From: a bacterium A37T11 | GTDB taxonomy: Bacteria > Bacteroidota > Bacteroidia > Sphingobacteriales > Sphingobacteriaceae | Direction of reading: 5' to 3' | Assembly (NCBI GenBank): GCA_900109895.1 | Contig: FOBR01000012.1 | Span: forward strand, 1-64,000 | DNA length: 64,000 bases | Shown: positions 26,567 through 36,583 of the stretch, one piece after another | How positions within the stretch are numbered: position 1 is the stretch's first letter | Layout: the number at the start of each line of letters is the position of its first letter | Notes under the pieces: generated by a model | Told to the model about the DNA's origin: nothing | Database searches by the model: none | The model's input: only the letters and a program-made list of their open reading frames with translations | Translations under genes and position numbers: made by a program

Positions 26567-27127
26567 ATGCCTGCTAATTTTAACGAAAAAGAGCTAAATA
26601 AACTCATACAGGGCGAACATAAGGCATTTAACACGTTGTATATTTTATATAAGCCACACGCCCTCCGTTTTGCTATCCATATACTGCACAATGAAGAGGA
26701 AGCAGAGGATATAGTTCATGACCTTTTTGCCAAGATCTGGGAAGGTCGAAATAAGATTAAAAGTAACTTTAATTTTAAATCTTTCCTTTTTACTTGTTTA
26801 AGAAATATCATTATTGATCATATAAAACATAAAAAACGGCATCAATCTGTTATAAACAACTATGATATTGAAGTTTTGCCAGACAATGAGCCGATCGAAG
26901 ACAAAGAATACCGTTATAATAACGTCAGATTGGCAGTAAAAGCCCTCACGTCTAAACGCAAAGACATCGTTTGTCAATGCCTCGTCTACGGCAAATCATA
27001 TCAGGAGGTAGCAGCATTAAATAGTATTTCAAAAAACACTGTAAAAAATCAATTGGTAAAAGCAAAAAAATTAATCAGAGATCAATTAACTTACACAAAC
27101 GAACATCAAAATTGCCCTTTTATGTAA
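26567..27127 (+). CDS. ECF-type RNA polymerase sigma factor
   Basis: A 186-residue sigma-70 family factor of the ECF kind common in Bacteroidota. Region 2 is seen in FNTLYILYKPHALRFAIHIL and EEEAEDIVHDLFAKIWEGR, then FKSFLFTCLRNIIIDHIKHK. Region 4 is the GKSYQEVAALNSISKNTVKN helix-turn-helix near residues 145-170. No anti-sigma (FecR-like) gene follows. Instead a SusC gene starts 161 bp downstream, so it probably drives the susC-susD operon either alone or with an unlinked anti-sigma. Confidence 0.85.
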   Translation: MPANFNEKELNKLIQGEHKAFNTLYILYKPHALRFAIHILHNEEEAEDIVHDLFAKIWEGRNKIKSNFNFKSFLFTCLRNIIIDHIKHKKRHQSVINNYDIEVLPDNEPIEDKEYRYNNVRLAVKALTSKRKDIVCQCLVYGKSYQEVAALNSISKNTVKNQLVKAKKLIRDQLTYTNEHQNCPFM

Positions 27128-27288
27128 AGTATATATAATATATCATTAAATTTTATGAAAAGAAAAAAAACGGTCACCTATCATAGTCTCTTTAACCGAT
27201 CATAAAGTATTATAATGAAAAGCGAGCAATTAACCCACAAAGGAAAAAACGAACTATAAAAAAACTTTACACATAAAACGTAGCATTT

Positions 27289-30200
27289 ATGAAATTTAAA
27301 CAACGGATAAGAACATATATTTATGTTTGCTCGATGCTCATTTCAGCGAACATAAGCGTGTCTACACCAGTTCAGGCGTCTTTCCAAATAACTATCCACG
27401 GCAAGGTCATCAAAGCATCAGACGGAAAACCCATTGCAGGTGTCAGTGTTAAAGTTAAAGCCACCGGAAAAACGGTAAGCACTAATAACCAAGGTATCTT
27501 TGAGATCGGTGTTTCCGATGAACGGACGGTTTTAATATTTTCATATGTAGGTTTTACACCCAAGGAACTTTCCGTCAAAAACCAGCGTGAACTAAACGTA
27601 TCGCTCAGTGAAAATGCAGAAGGCCTGCAAGAAGTGGTGGTCACGGCCTTGGGCTTAAAACGAGAAGCCCGATCCTTGGGATATTCAGTTGGAACGGTGA
27701 GCAGCAAAGAGCTTAATCGTGTGGTCAACGAAAACGTATTGACTGGCATTGCAGGTAAGGTGCCTGGCGTTTCCATCAGTTCTACAGGAACCACCGGCTC
27801 ATCCGTAAGCATGGTTATCCGTGGGGCCACTTCCCTAAATGGTGACAACCAGCCTTTATTTGTCGTAGATGGCGTACCCATTGCCAATAGCCTGAACAAC
27901 GTGAGCCAAGTAGGAAACCAGAATGTGGTAGACTATGGGAATGCCCTCTCAAGCCTAAATCCCGAAGATATTGAGAGCATCTCCGTATTAAAAGGTGCCA
28001 GTGCCGCTGCACTATATGGTTCGCGCGCAGGTAATGGCGTTGTGCTGATTACCACCAAATCGGGCAAAGGCCTAGGCAAGACGACCGTTGATTTTAACAG
28101 CAACACGGTATTTGATGTGCCCTACCATTACCTGGATATGCAGCACAAATTTGCATCGGGTGTATTGCCCTTTACCCCCGATGCCAACACAAATCCGGGT
28201 GGAATACTGGAGATTGACGAGCACTCATCTGGTGGCGTAGGCCCCGAACTGAATAAAGGATATTTGGCCATCCAGTGGAACAGCCCGCTTGACGCGGATG
28301 GCAACCCCATTCCAACGCCTCTTATTTCACATCCTGACAACGTGAAAAACTTTGTGCAGACGGGCATTACAAGTACTAATGGCCTGTCTATTGCCAACAG
28401 CACTGAGAAGCTTAATTATCGTTTATCTTATGCCAATATGAGCAATCGGGGCATCATCCCGAATGCCGACCTGTTCCGGAATTCACTTAACCTGAACTCG
28501 AGCTTAAAAGTGCGCGAAAACCTGCAAGTAAGTGCGCAGGTCGATTTCAGCCGCAACAATTCAAACAGTCGACCCGCAAGCAACCGTGGCACCAACCCAC
28601 TGCAATGGGCTTATGCCGTTTCTCCGCATATCGATATCCGCGATCTGAAAGACTATTGGGTGCCGGGCCAAGAAGGCCTGCAGCAGCTTTCACAGGCACC
28701 GGGAGATTATAATAACCCGTACTTCCTGGCCTACGAGGTCAAAAACTCCTTCGTACGAGACCGTGTGTTTGGCAACGTAAGGGCCGACTGGCAGATCACG
28801 CCAGCGATCAGCATTATGGGCCGGTATTCATTGGATACCTACAACGAAACCCGGCAAAGTATTGTGCCCAACAGTTATACGGAAGAGGTGAACGGGGCAT
28901 TTGGCATTACTAATTTGCATCAGTTGGAACAAAATATTGACTTCTTGGCTAGTTATAAAAAGGTTTTTCCGAATTTCAGCCTTAATGTATCGGCGGGCGG
29001 CAATACGCGCTATAACCGCAGCGACAACGTAAGTAATGCTACCAAGAATGGTACCGGAATGGTCATCCCTGGCTTGTATACCCTAAGCAACATCTCCTCC
29101 GAAAATTTGGCTTACAGCAGTTATCTTTCGAAAAAGGCCGTCAATAGCGTTTACGGCTTAGTCAATCTGGGGTACAAAGACCTTGTTTATTTAGATGTGA
29201 CCGCCCGAAACGATTGGTCAAGCACCTTACCTATTGAAAACCGTTCGTATTTCTATCCTTCGGCCTCATTAAGCGTTTTGCTAAATGACATCTTTAACAT
29301 GCCTACACAGATCAACCTGCTCAAACTACGTGGCGGTGTCGCGCAAGTGGGTAACGACACAGACCCTTATAAATTGATGAGTGTACTGGCTAATGCAGGC
29401 GCCTGGGGCACGGTTACACAACTCGCTACAAACGCAAACCTCCTCCTTCCATCCCTGAAGCCTGAAATCCAAACTTCCTATGAAGGAGGCCTGGACCTGG
29501 GCATGTTCCAAAATCGCCTGCATTTTGAAGGCACCTATTACCGCGTAGAAAACAAGAATCAGATCCTTTCTTCCAAGTTGCCGGGATCAAGCGGGTATAC
29601 CGGCAAAAATATCAACGCCGGTCTGCTCGTAAGCCGGGGACTGGAACTGTCCTTGGGTGGCACCCCCATTAAAAGTGAAAACTGGCAGTGGGATGTCAAT
29701 GTGAACTGGAGCCGCAACCGTACCCGTATTGTAGAATTGACACCCGGTACACCCTATTATCAGTTTTGGAGCGACGGCGGCGGCAGTGCCCGTACCTATG
29801 TCGGCGATGATATTGGTAATCTTTATGATAAAGAAATCGTGACAGTTAAAGATCCCAATTCTGAATACTATGGTTATCCTATCCTGGACGAACATGGCTC
29901 ATGGCAATCTGTGCCCCTAGCCAACAGCCATGATAAGATCGGTAATTTCAACCCCGATTTTTCCTTGGGCCTTCAAACGTCGATCAACTATAAAAGCTTT
30001 ACCCTGGGCCTTTCGGCAGACATTCGGGTAGGCGGCGAATTTGTCTCGCAAACTTACCGTTATTTCGAATCGGACCTCAAGACCCAGCGGTTTCTGGATA
30101 AACTTATCAACCCACACGGCCTGAGCGGAGACGCCCTGCGTAACTACCTTGTGGATAATAACCTTGTCAGGATCAAAGGAAATTACTTCCCCATTGTAGG

Positions 30201-30678
30201 TGGCCCGACGGCTGAATATGGAGGATATCCCTTTGAGATAGGAGATGTTACGCTGCCCTATGCTACTTTTAATCCTGGCGTTATTGCCAGTTACGATAAT
30301 GCCGGGAACGTCACCTATACCGAAAACCTCGGTGGGCCTGGCACGCAATACATTCCTTACGGAGATGACTATCCGTGGGATTACATGCGTGCTGCCACCT
30401 TTGATGCCTCCTACATCAAGCTGCGAGAAATATCGTTTACCTACAACTTGCCAAAGAAGTTCGCCAGCAAGCTGGGCATGCAAAATGCCAGCATTGGTGT
30501 TTTCAGCCGCAACATTCTGTTATGGACCAAAGCGGGAATTGGTGTGGATCCAGAAACGGCCTTCCAGCCGGAAGGCAGTGTACAAGGCGGGGTCAGCCAG
30601 TTCAAACAAGGCATTGAACGCTATAATGTGACGCCCTGGACCATTCCGGTTGGATTCAAACTGTCTGTTATTTTTTAG
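27289..30678 (+). CDS. SusC/RagA-type TonB-dependent transporter of the glucosaminidase locus
   Basis: A full-length SusC of 1129 residues. A signal peptide (residues 1-30) is followed by a CarboxypepD_reg domain (ITIHGKVIKASDGKPIAGVS, about 33-115), a plug (SKELNRVVNENVLTGIAGKV, then MVIRGATSLNGDNQPLFVVD, then ISVLKGASAAALYGSRAGNG) and a barrel ending in a terminal aromatic (LSVIF). It is expected to import oligosaccharide across the outer membrane with TonB energy. It forms an operon with SusD 6 bp after its stop. It belongs to a different SusC branch from the two short-form copies at the left of the window. Confidence 0.92.
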   Translation: MKFKQRIRTYIYVCSMLISANISVSTPVQASFQITIHGKVIKASDGKPIAGVSVKVKATGKTVSTNNQGIFEIGVSDERTVLIFSYVGFTPKELSVKNQRELNVSLSENAEGLQEVVVTALGLKREARSLGYSVGTVSSKELNRVVNENVLTGIAGKVPGVSISSTGTTGSSVSMVIRGATSLNGDNQPLFVVDGVPIANSLNNVSQVGNQNVVDYGNALSSLNPEDIESISVLKGASAAALYGSRAGNGVVLITTKSGKGLGKTTVDFNSNTVFDVPYHYLDMQHKFASGVLPFTPDANTNPGGILEIDEHSSGGVGPELNKGYLAIQWNSPLDADGNPIPTPLISHPDNVKNFVQTGITSTNGLSIANSTEKLNYRLSYANMSNRGIIPNADLFRNSLNLNSSLKVRENLQVSAQVDFSRNNSNSRPASNRGTNPLQWAYAVSPHIDIRDLKDYWVPGQEGLQQLSQAPGDYNNPYFLAYEVKNSFVRDRVFGNVRADWQITPAISIMGRYSLDTYNETRQSIVPNSYTEEVNGAFGITNLHQLEQNIDFLASYKKVFPNFSLNVSAGGNTRYNRSDNVSNATKNGTGMVIPGLYTLSNISSENLAYSSYLSKKAVNSVYGLVNLGYKDLVYLDVTARNDWSSTLPIENRSYFYPSASLSVLLNDIFNMPTQINLLKLRGGVAQVGNDTDPYKLMSVLANAGAWGTVTQLATNANLLLPSLKPEIQTSYEGGLDLGMFQNRLHFEGTYYRVENKNQILSSKLPGSSGYTGKNINAGLLVSRGLELSLGGTPIKSENWQWDVNVNWSRNRTRIVELTPGTPYYQFWSDGGGSARTYVGDDIGNLYDKEIVTVKDPNSEYYGYPILDEHGSWQSVPLANSHDKIGNFNPDFSLGLQTSINYKSFTLGLSADIRVGGEFVSQTYRYFESDLKTQRFLDKLINPHGLSGDALRNYLVDNNLVRIKGNYFPIVGGPTAEYGGYPFEIGDVTLPYATFNPGVIASYDNAGNVTYTENLGGPGTQYIPYGDDYPWDYMRAATFDASYIKLREISFTYNLPKKFASKLGMQNASIGVFSRNILLWTKAGIGVDPETAFQPEGSVQGGVSQFKQGIERYNVTPWTIPVGFKLSVIF

Positions 30679-30705
30679 TAGATCATGTTCAAGAAGAAAG
30701 ATATT

Positions 30706-32361
30706 ATGAAACGCACAATAATCTATAAATTCATCGCCGCCGTATGTTGCCTCGCAAGTGGAAGTTTCATCAGTTCATGCAAAGATCTGACTGAGATCAA
30801 CGTGAATCCCAATGCCGTTGGGCCGGATCAGGTAAATCCCAATCTCATCCTGCCGACCGTACTCACGGCCACTGCCAACAATTACCTGTCTTTGAGCTAC
30901 CACGACATTGCCGGCGTCGTGCAGCATTCTCAGTTCGATGCCTGGTTTGATTCGCATAATAATTACGACTGGGGTGGCGACCAAAGCTGGAACGGCTATT
31001 ACGACATATTAAGGAACAATGAGTTGTTGCTTAGACGATCAGAAGAAAGTGGTTTCGAGTTTCAGCAAGGCGTGGCTATGGCCATGAAGGCCTTTGTTTT
31101 CGGGCTTATCACCGATTTGTGGGGCGATGCTCCCTTTACCGATGCCCTGAAAGGCGACCAAGAGGATTTAAGCTACCAATTTCCTGCCTATGACCCTCAG
31201 GAAACCATTTACAAAGGCATTATTGAATACCTGGAACAGGCCAATCAATTGCTTTCAAAATCAGCGGACGAATATGAGGGCATTATTTCGGATGCCGACA
31301 TATATTATGGTGGAAAACCGGAATTATGGCGTAAATTTGCTAATTCACTTATGTTAAGGTACTATATGCGCTTATCCGAAAAACAACCCGATGTGGCAAA
31401 AGCCGGCGTGGAGAAGATTGCAGGAAACCCTGTGCAGTACCCGCTCATTAGGGATGCGTCTGAAGATGCCGTTATGGGCTTTCCGGGAAATAATTCGGGC
31501 AATTCATGGCCCGACAATACCGTTAATAACGACCCTAGTGGCAGCAATTACCGCCGAAATAAAATGTGCTCTATCCTGGTAAACAAATTGCAGGAACTGA
31601 ACGATCCTCGCCTGGGCATTTGGGCCAATAAAGTGGAGATCCCGCTGGTAGTAGATCCCAGCCTTCCCAAAGGCACGGATAAGATCGTAGATGGAAAACG
31701 ATACTTGTCGCCAGATAAAACCGGCAGCGCCCCCATTGATACCGACCCGGACTATGTAGGCATCCCTCCTGCCGTTTCCTCCCTTCCATCTTCTTACAAC
31801 CTGAACCCAACACCGGGTCAGACCTCGATGAACCCACATGTTTCTTTTCTGAATGACATTTATAAAGAAGAAAAAGGCGACCTACTGAAGGCCAGGCTCC
31901 TATCTGCCGCCGAAGTGCATTTCATTCTGGCAGAAGCAGCTCTCAAAGGCTGGAACGCTGGGGATGCTGAAACCGAATACAAGGCCGGTATTAAGGCTTC
32001 GTTTGATACTTGGACCGTTGGCAGCAAGTATGCCACCTACGTGGCACAACCCAGCGTCAAGTTCAACAACAGTGTCGAACAGGTCATTGAACAAAAATGG
32101 GTCGCCGCCTGGACTGCCTCACTTGAAGCTTGGTTTGACTACCGCCGTACCGGCTACCCCAAACTAAAGGCCGGGCCAGCCGCCATTCGACAGGCACTAC
32201 CGCTGCGCTTTTATTACATGAAAGACGAGCTGGATCTCAATACAAGCAATGCCAATGCAGCCCTTGACCGACTTGAAATCAGCCCTTACGTGCAGGCTGA
32301 TGGCAAGAACAGCGCCTGGTCCAAAATATGGATCATCCAAGGAACTAACAAACCCTATTAA
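30706..32361 (+). CDS. SusD-like lipoprotein (SusD-like 2 type)
   Basis: About 551 residues from the ATG at 30706; an in-frame ATG at 30685 adds seven residues. The lipoprotein signal ends GSFISSC, then KDLTEINVNPNAVGPDQVNP, which is typical of the SusD-like branch paired with RagA-type SusC. Later TPR-like segments include AAEVHFILAEAALKGW and QKWVAAWTASLEAWFDYRRT. It is the surface ligand-binding partner of 27289-30678 and lies between SusC and the PhoPQ-related hydrolase in one operon (2 bp to the next start). Confidence 0.9.
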   Translation: MKRTIIYKFIAAVCCLASGSFISSCKDLTEINVNPNAVGPDQVNPNLILPTVLTATANNYLSLSYHDIAGVVQHSQFDAWFDSHNNYDWGGDQSWNGYYDILRNNELLLRRSEESGFEFQQGVAMAMKAFVFGLITDLWGDAPFTDALKGDQEDLSYQFPAYDPQETIYKGIIEYLEQANQLLSKSADEYEGIISDADIYYGGKPELWRKFANSLMLRYYMRLSEKQPDVAKAGVEKIAGNPVQYPLIRDASEDAVMGFPGNNSGNSWPDNTVNNDPSGSNYRRNKMCSILVNKLQELNDPRLGIWANKVEIPLVVDPSLPKGTDKIVDGKRYLSPDKTGSAPIDTDPDYVGIPPAVSSLPSSYNLNPTPGQTSMNPHVSFLNDIYKEEKGDLLKARLLSAAEVHFILAEAALKGWNAGDAETEYKAGIKASFDTWTVGSKYATYVAQPSVKFNNSVEQVIEQKWVAAWTASLEAWFDYRRTGYPKLKAGPAAIRQALPLRFYYMKDELDLNTSNANAALDRLEISPYVQADGKNSAWSKIWIIQGTNKPY

Positions 32362-32363
32362 CA

Positions 32364-33785
32364 ATGACCCTCAGAAACCTACTATTTATTCTTCTATTAG
32401 GCTGTGAGTGTTCAAATACTGCCTTCAGCCAAACCGTAACCCCACAAACTGCGCTGGCCCATTACCTGGCTTTAAAAGACGATGCCTACAAATGGGAGGT
32501 CAAAGATTCCGTATCAGGTGACAAAAGCTGTATCTACCGCTTGTTGCTCACCTCTCAAAAGTGGCACAACATCGTCTGGACACACCAGCTCACCATCATC
32601 ATGCCCAAACAAGTTATTTATAAGGGAGCCCTGCTGTTTATCGGCGGAGGCTCCAATAAGGAGGGCCAGCCTAATTGGATCAACACAAACGACGGGCTTA
32701 TCAGCACCCTGGCCTGCATAGCCGTGGATAATAAGGCTTGCGTGGCGTTGTTAAAACAAACACCTAACCAACCCCTTTTCAATGGCCTCACAGAAGATGC
32801 CCTCATCAGCTACACGCTGCATCAGTTCCAAAAAGACCATGATTATACCTGGCCCTTGTTGTTCCCCATGGTAAAGAGTGCGATAAAAGCCATGGATGCC
32901 GTGCAGGAATTTACTGCACAGCACAGCTCGCATAAAGCTCAAAAATTCCTGGTCTCCGGTCTCTCCAAACGCGGCTGGACCACTTGGCTCACCGGCGCCA
33001 GCGACCCGCGGGTTATGGCGATCGCCCCTATGGTGATCGATGTGCTTAATATGCCCGTGAGCCTGGACTATCAGATCAATACCTGGCATGACTACAGTGT
33101 CCAGATCCAGGACTATGTCAATCTGGGCATCGTGCAGCAGTCGCACACAGATGAAGGGCAAAAATTGCTGGGAATGGTTGACCCCTACAGCTATCGTAAA
33201 AAACTGACAATGCCCAAAATGATCTTCATGGGAACCAACGACGAGTACTGGGTAGTGGATAACATCAAAAATTACCTCGATAGCATTCCAGGTACTCATC
33301 TATTGCACTATGTACCCAATGCGGGCCACAACCTGGCCGGTGGCGAGGAGGCGTTACGTTCCTTAAAGGCCTTTTTCGCATTCACCTTGCAAGGCAAGCC
33401 TTACCATTCTCTGCATTGGGAAACCCGGCAAATAGGCAAACAGTTTGAAATTTCTATCGGCCTGGACATAGGACAGGTCAAGAGCATCCGGCTCTGGGAA
33501 GCAAAGTCAACCGATGCTGACATACGGAACAACGTTTGGCTCTTTGATGATGTGAAGTACCCGGACACGGATCAGCTGCACCTCAAAGAAGACCTCCCTG
33601 CCTCTGGTTATAAAGCCTTTTATGTCGAAGTTACCTATCCAGATCCCAGCGGAGGCACCTACAGCCAATGCAGCCGGGTATTTGTGATGGATAAAAACGG
33701 ACTGGTAGAAAAGCAGAAATCCATTCCACCTGTTGTAAGTCAGCCTTTAAAAAAATTAAGTAATGAAAACGCTATTCACAATTAG
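32364..33785 (+). CDS. PhoPQ-activated pathogenicity-related (PqaA-type) secreted hydrolase
   Basis: A 473-residue secreted protein (signal ending AFSQ) of the PhoPQ-related family (PF10142 type), an alpha/beta-hydrolase fold. The expected nucleophile elbow is GLSKRGWTTW (S201), the acid lies near MGTNDEYW, and the histidine is in YVPNAGHNLAGG. Family features RVMAIAPMVIDVLNM and INTWHDYSVQIQDYVNLGI are clear. The substrate of this family is not established; its place in a SusCD/GH2 operon suggests it removes an ester or amide decoration or a peptide from the glycan. It overlaps by 23 bp the remnant ORF starting at 33763. Confidence 0.85.
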   Translation: MTLRNLLFILLLGCECSNTAFSQTVTPQTALAHYLALKDDAYKWEVKDSVSGDKSCIYRLLLTSQKWHNIVWTHQLTIIMPKQVIYKGALLFIGGGSNKEGQPNWINTNDGLISTLACIAVDNKACVALLKQTPNQPLFNGLTEDALISYTLHQFQKDHDYTWPLLFPMVKSAIKAMDAVQEFTAQHSSHKAQKFLVSGLSKRGWTTWLTGASDPRVMAIAPMVIDVLNMPVSLDYQINTWHDYSVQIQDYVNLGIVQQSHTDEGQKLLGMVDPYSYRKKLTMPKMIFMGTNDEYWVVDNIKNYLDSIPGTHLLHYVPNAGHNLAGGEEALRSLKAFFAFTLQGKPYHSLHWETRQIGKQFEISIGLDIGQVKSIRLWEAKSTDADIRNNVWLFDDVKYPDTDQLHLKEDLPASGYKAFYVEVTYPDPSGGTYSQCSRVFVMDKNGLVEKQKSIPPVVSQPLKKLSNENAIHN

Positions 33786-33918
33786 CCTTGTTTTTTTAAT
33801 TTTAGCTCTAAAAAGTGTAAATAGCCAAATATTGGCCCTACCAGAACGTCCTAAGTTAGTTGTAGGTGTCGTAGTAAACCATTTATCATCAAATTGCATG
33901 AATGAACCTAAGAAATAG
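33763..33918 (+). pseudogene. Remnant N-terminus of an alkaline-phosphatase-family (PafA-like) protein
   Basis: A 51-codon ORF begins inside the end of the PqaA-type gene and ends just inside the GH2 gene. It encodes a good signal peptide (LFTISLVFLILALKSVNSQ), then PERPKLVVGVVVNHL. The segment PKLVVGIVVDQM is the conserved N-terminus of PafA-type/sulfatase-superfamily alkaline phosphatases in Bacteroidota (memory-based), whose Asp is a metal ligand; here it reads Asn and the protein then stops. Probably the body of such a gene was deleted between PqaA and GH2, leaving only its head. Confidence 0.5.
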
Positions 33919-36583
33919 TTTTCGTATATATTTTGTCCTAACGCCTATCTTTTTTCTGGGGTGCCGTAATACCAACCAGCGTTTCATTAGCGACGAAACT
34001 TTACAACGTGGTTGGCGCATCGCCTCCAGCAAAACGGTGGGTTTATCGGCTAGCTCACTAAACCAAAACGACAGCAGCTGGATACCAGCCCAGGTGCCTG
34101 GAACTGTGTTTGGATCCCTTACCGAAGCTGGTGTGTATCCAGACCCATTTGCCGGGAAGCGTCTAGACAGCATAAGCCCTGAGCCATTCAAGGTGCCTTG
34201 GTGGTACAAAAACACTTTTAGGCTGGATCATTTCGACCCCGCCAGTGAAAACCTAGCCCTCCAATTGGAAGGCATCAACTACCGCGCGTCCATTTGGCTG
34301 AATGGAAAACCTGTTGCCAATCAGGATAGCCTCTTCGGGGCCTACAAGCAGTTCAGTCTTGACATAAGCTCGCTGGCAAAAGCAGGTGACAACCAATTGC
34401 TGATATTGGTATCCCCCCCTCAAGTTCGGGATTTCTATATGGGGTTTGTCGATTGGGCGCCCACCCCTCCCGATCATTTTATGGGGATTTTCCGGGATGT
34501 TCGGCTCAAGCGGTCGGGCAAGGTATCCCTCACAAATATCTGTGTGAACGCCGCGCCAAATCTTCCCGATACCACCATGGCCAGTGTCAGTATATCCATG
34601 GAGCTGCATAATCGCTCAAACCAACCAAAAGAAGTGACAGTCAGCCTCACGATAGGGGGAGAGGTCCATCTCGAAAATAATGTACGGCTAGCCGCCCGTG
34701 AACAACGAATGGTTGCCATTAATGCTGGCAACAGCCCATCGCTGACGCTGCGGCACCCTCGCTTATGGTGGCCCAACGGTTCCGGCAGCCCCCACCTATA
34801 CCGGGCAAAAGTTAAAATAATAGGAAACGATGGCACCCTCCTTGATAGTAGTTCGGTGAAATTTGGTGTCCGCAAAATAGACACATACCTCAGTAAAGAG
34901 GGGGTAAGAAGGTATAAGATAAACGGGAAAGACATCCTGATCAAAGGAGCCGGGTGGGTGGATGACCTGTTGCTGCGTTACCAGCCTGCCAAAGATAGTG
35001 CACAAATCAGCTATGTAAAAGATATGAACCTTAATGCCATCCGGATGGAAGGTGTTTGGGGAAACAACCAGCACATTTATGACCTATGCGATGAAAACGG
35101 CATTTTAGTAATGGTCGGGTGGAGCTGCCAATGGGAATGGCCCGACTACCTGGGCCTGCCTTTAAATATGAAAGCGGGTGACGAAAACCTACCCATTAAT
35201 GAAGGGGTAGACCGGTATGCCATCAAATTGCAGTCCAGTGAAAAAGACCTGCTGGCCACCTACCTGCGTGATCAGGTTAAGTGGCTGCGCAACCATCCCG
35301 GTATCTTTACCTGGGTAGTGGGAAGCGACGCCATGCCCCCAGCCGATCTGGAACAGCGCTACCACGATACCCTTAAAAAATACGACCCATCCCGTCCTCT
35401 GCTCATCTCTACCGGCGAATTTACCAGCACTGTTTCGGGCCCTTCGGGCATGAAAATGAACGGGCCCTACCAATATGTTCCCCCTGTTTATTGGTATGAG
35501 GATAAAAAATTGGGCGGAGCCTTTGGTTTCAATTCAGAAACCGGGCCTGGACCACAAATACCCCCATTAAAAAGCATACAGAAAATGATCCCCGCTGGCC
35601 AGCGCTGGCCTGCAGACAACCCAATGTGGAACTATCATTCAGGAAGAAAAGATTTTGCCAACATGTCCATTTATCTAGAGGCACTTAACAGGCGTTATGG
35701 AACAAGTCCTGACTTGGCAACTTTGGCATTCAGAGCTCAATTACTTAACTATGAAGCTATACGCCCCATGTTTGAAGCCCATGTGCTACACCAAAAACAA
35801 ACCGGTGGTGTTATCCAGTGGATGCTCAATTCACCATGGCCTGAATTCTATTGGCAACTTTATGACTACTACTTAATGCCTACCGGAGCCTATTACGGTA
35901 CAAAGAAAGCCCTGCAACCACTTAATCTTATTTACAATTACCAAGACCAGCAAATATATGCCAGCAACAGCACCCAGCACAATATAAATGAACATTTTGC
36001 TATCATTAGCTTATATGATGGGCAATCACACATCCTTTACCAGCAAAAATTTGAATTAGCGTTAGCCAGCGGACAAGTGAAGGCTCTAGCTACCCCCCCC
36101 CTTCCACAAACCAAGGGGCAGGTTAGCTTCCTGGATCTCCGGATTTTTAACAAACAAGGACATCAAACCTCCCAAAACTTTTACTGGCTCGCCACGCAAA
36201 TGGACCAGCTTGACTGGAGCGTTTATTCATGGTTTTACACACCCAGCAAGCATTATGCAGATTTTGCACCCTTACTGCAATTGCCCAAGGTAAAATTAGC
36301 AGTTAAGGCGCGCATCCTATCCGACAATAATCAGGGAGCTGAGGCTGAAATTCAACTCTATAACCCAAGTTCATACATCTCATTTTTTAATGAACTGCAG
36401 CTTTTTTACCAAACTAAAAATGACAACATTCTGCCTGTTATTTGGGAGGACAATTATTTTTCAATCTTGCCCAATGAACATAAAACCATTCGTGTAAAAT
36501 ATAATTATAACGGAAAAAAACCGGTAATTATCCAATTACAAGCGTTAAATGGACCCCCACAGCAACTCATTGTTTTGCCCTAA
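33902..36583 (+). CDS. GH2 exo-beta-D-glucosaminidase-like lipoprotein
   Basis: An 893-residue enzyme with a lipoprotein signal (FVLTPIFFLGC). The order is sugar-binding jelly roll (about 50-200), Ig-like domain (about 215-325), TIM barrel (about 330-620), then C-terminal beta domains. The barrel matches the CsxA group: GWVDDLLLRY, MNLNAIRMEG, and the acid/base motif GSDAMPP (D476) in place of the usual GH2 Asn-Glu, then SGPSGMKMNGPYQYVPPVYW and the nucleophile in FGFNSETG (E546). The D-to-E distance (70) is close to that of CsxA (469 and 541, from memory). It would release glucosamine from non-reducing ends of chitosan oligosaccharides. Its 3' end overlaps the convergent regulator gene by 17 bp. 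Confidence 0.85.
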   Translation: MNLRNSFRIYFVLTPIFFLGCRNTNQRFISDETLQRGWRIASSKTVGLSASSLNQNDSSWIPAQVPGTVFGSLTEAGVYPDPFAGKRLDSISPEPFKVPWWYKNTFRLDHFDPASENLALQLEGINYRASIWLNGKPVANQDSLFGAYKQFSLDISSLAKAGDNQLLILVSPPQVRDFYMGFVDWAPTPPDHFMGIFRDVRLKRSGKVSLTNICVNAAPNLPDTTMASVSISMELHNRSNQPKEVTVSLTIGGEVHLENNVRLAAREQRMVAINAGNSPSLTLRHPRLWWPNGSGSPHLYRAKVKIIGNDGTLLDSSSVKFGVRKIDTYLSKEGVRRYKINGKDILIKGAGWVDDLLLRYQPAKDSAQISYVKDMNLNAIRMEGVWGNNQHIYDLCDENGILVMVGWSCQWEWPDYLGLPLNMKAGDENLPINEGVDRYAIKLQSSEKDLLATYLRDQVKWLRNHPGIFTWVVGSDAMPPADLEQRYHDTLKKYDPSRPLLISTGEFTSTVSGPSGMKMNGPYQYVPPVYWYEDKKLGGAFGFNSETGPGPQIPPLKSIQKMIPAGQRWPADNPMWNYHSGRKDFANMSIYLEALNRRYGTSPDLATLAFRAQLLNYEAIRPMFEAHVLHQKQTGGVIQWMLNSPWPEFYWQLYDYYLMPTGAYYGTKKALQPLNLIYNYQDQQIYASNSTQHNINEHFAIISLYDGQSHILYQQKFELALASGQVKALATPPLPQTKGQVSFLDLRIFNKQGHQTSQNFYWLATQMDQLDWSVYSWFYTPSKHYADFAPLLQLPKVKLAVKARILSDNNQGAEAEIQLYNPSSYISFFNELQLFYQTKNDNILPVIWEDNYFSILPNEHKTIRVKYNYNGKKPVIIQLQALNGPPQQLIVLP

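Noticed and set aside
30245-30631. 128-residue ORF inside the SusC gene
   Set aside because: Fully embedded in the SusC barrel end in another frame, with no recognisable features.
27289-32361. Third copy of the TlpA/peptide SusCD cassette
   Set aside because: This SusC has the extra N-terminal domain, its SusD is of another branch, and there is no TlpA, MauE or CX7C peptide nearby.
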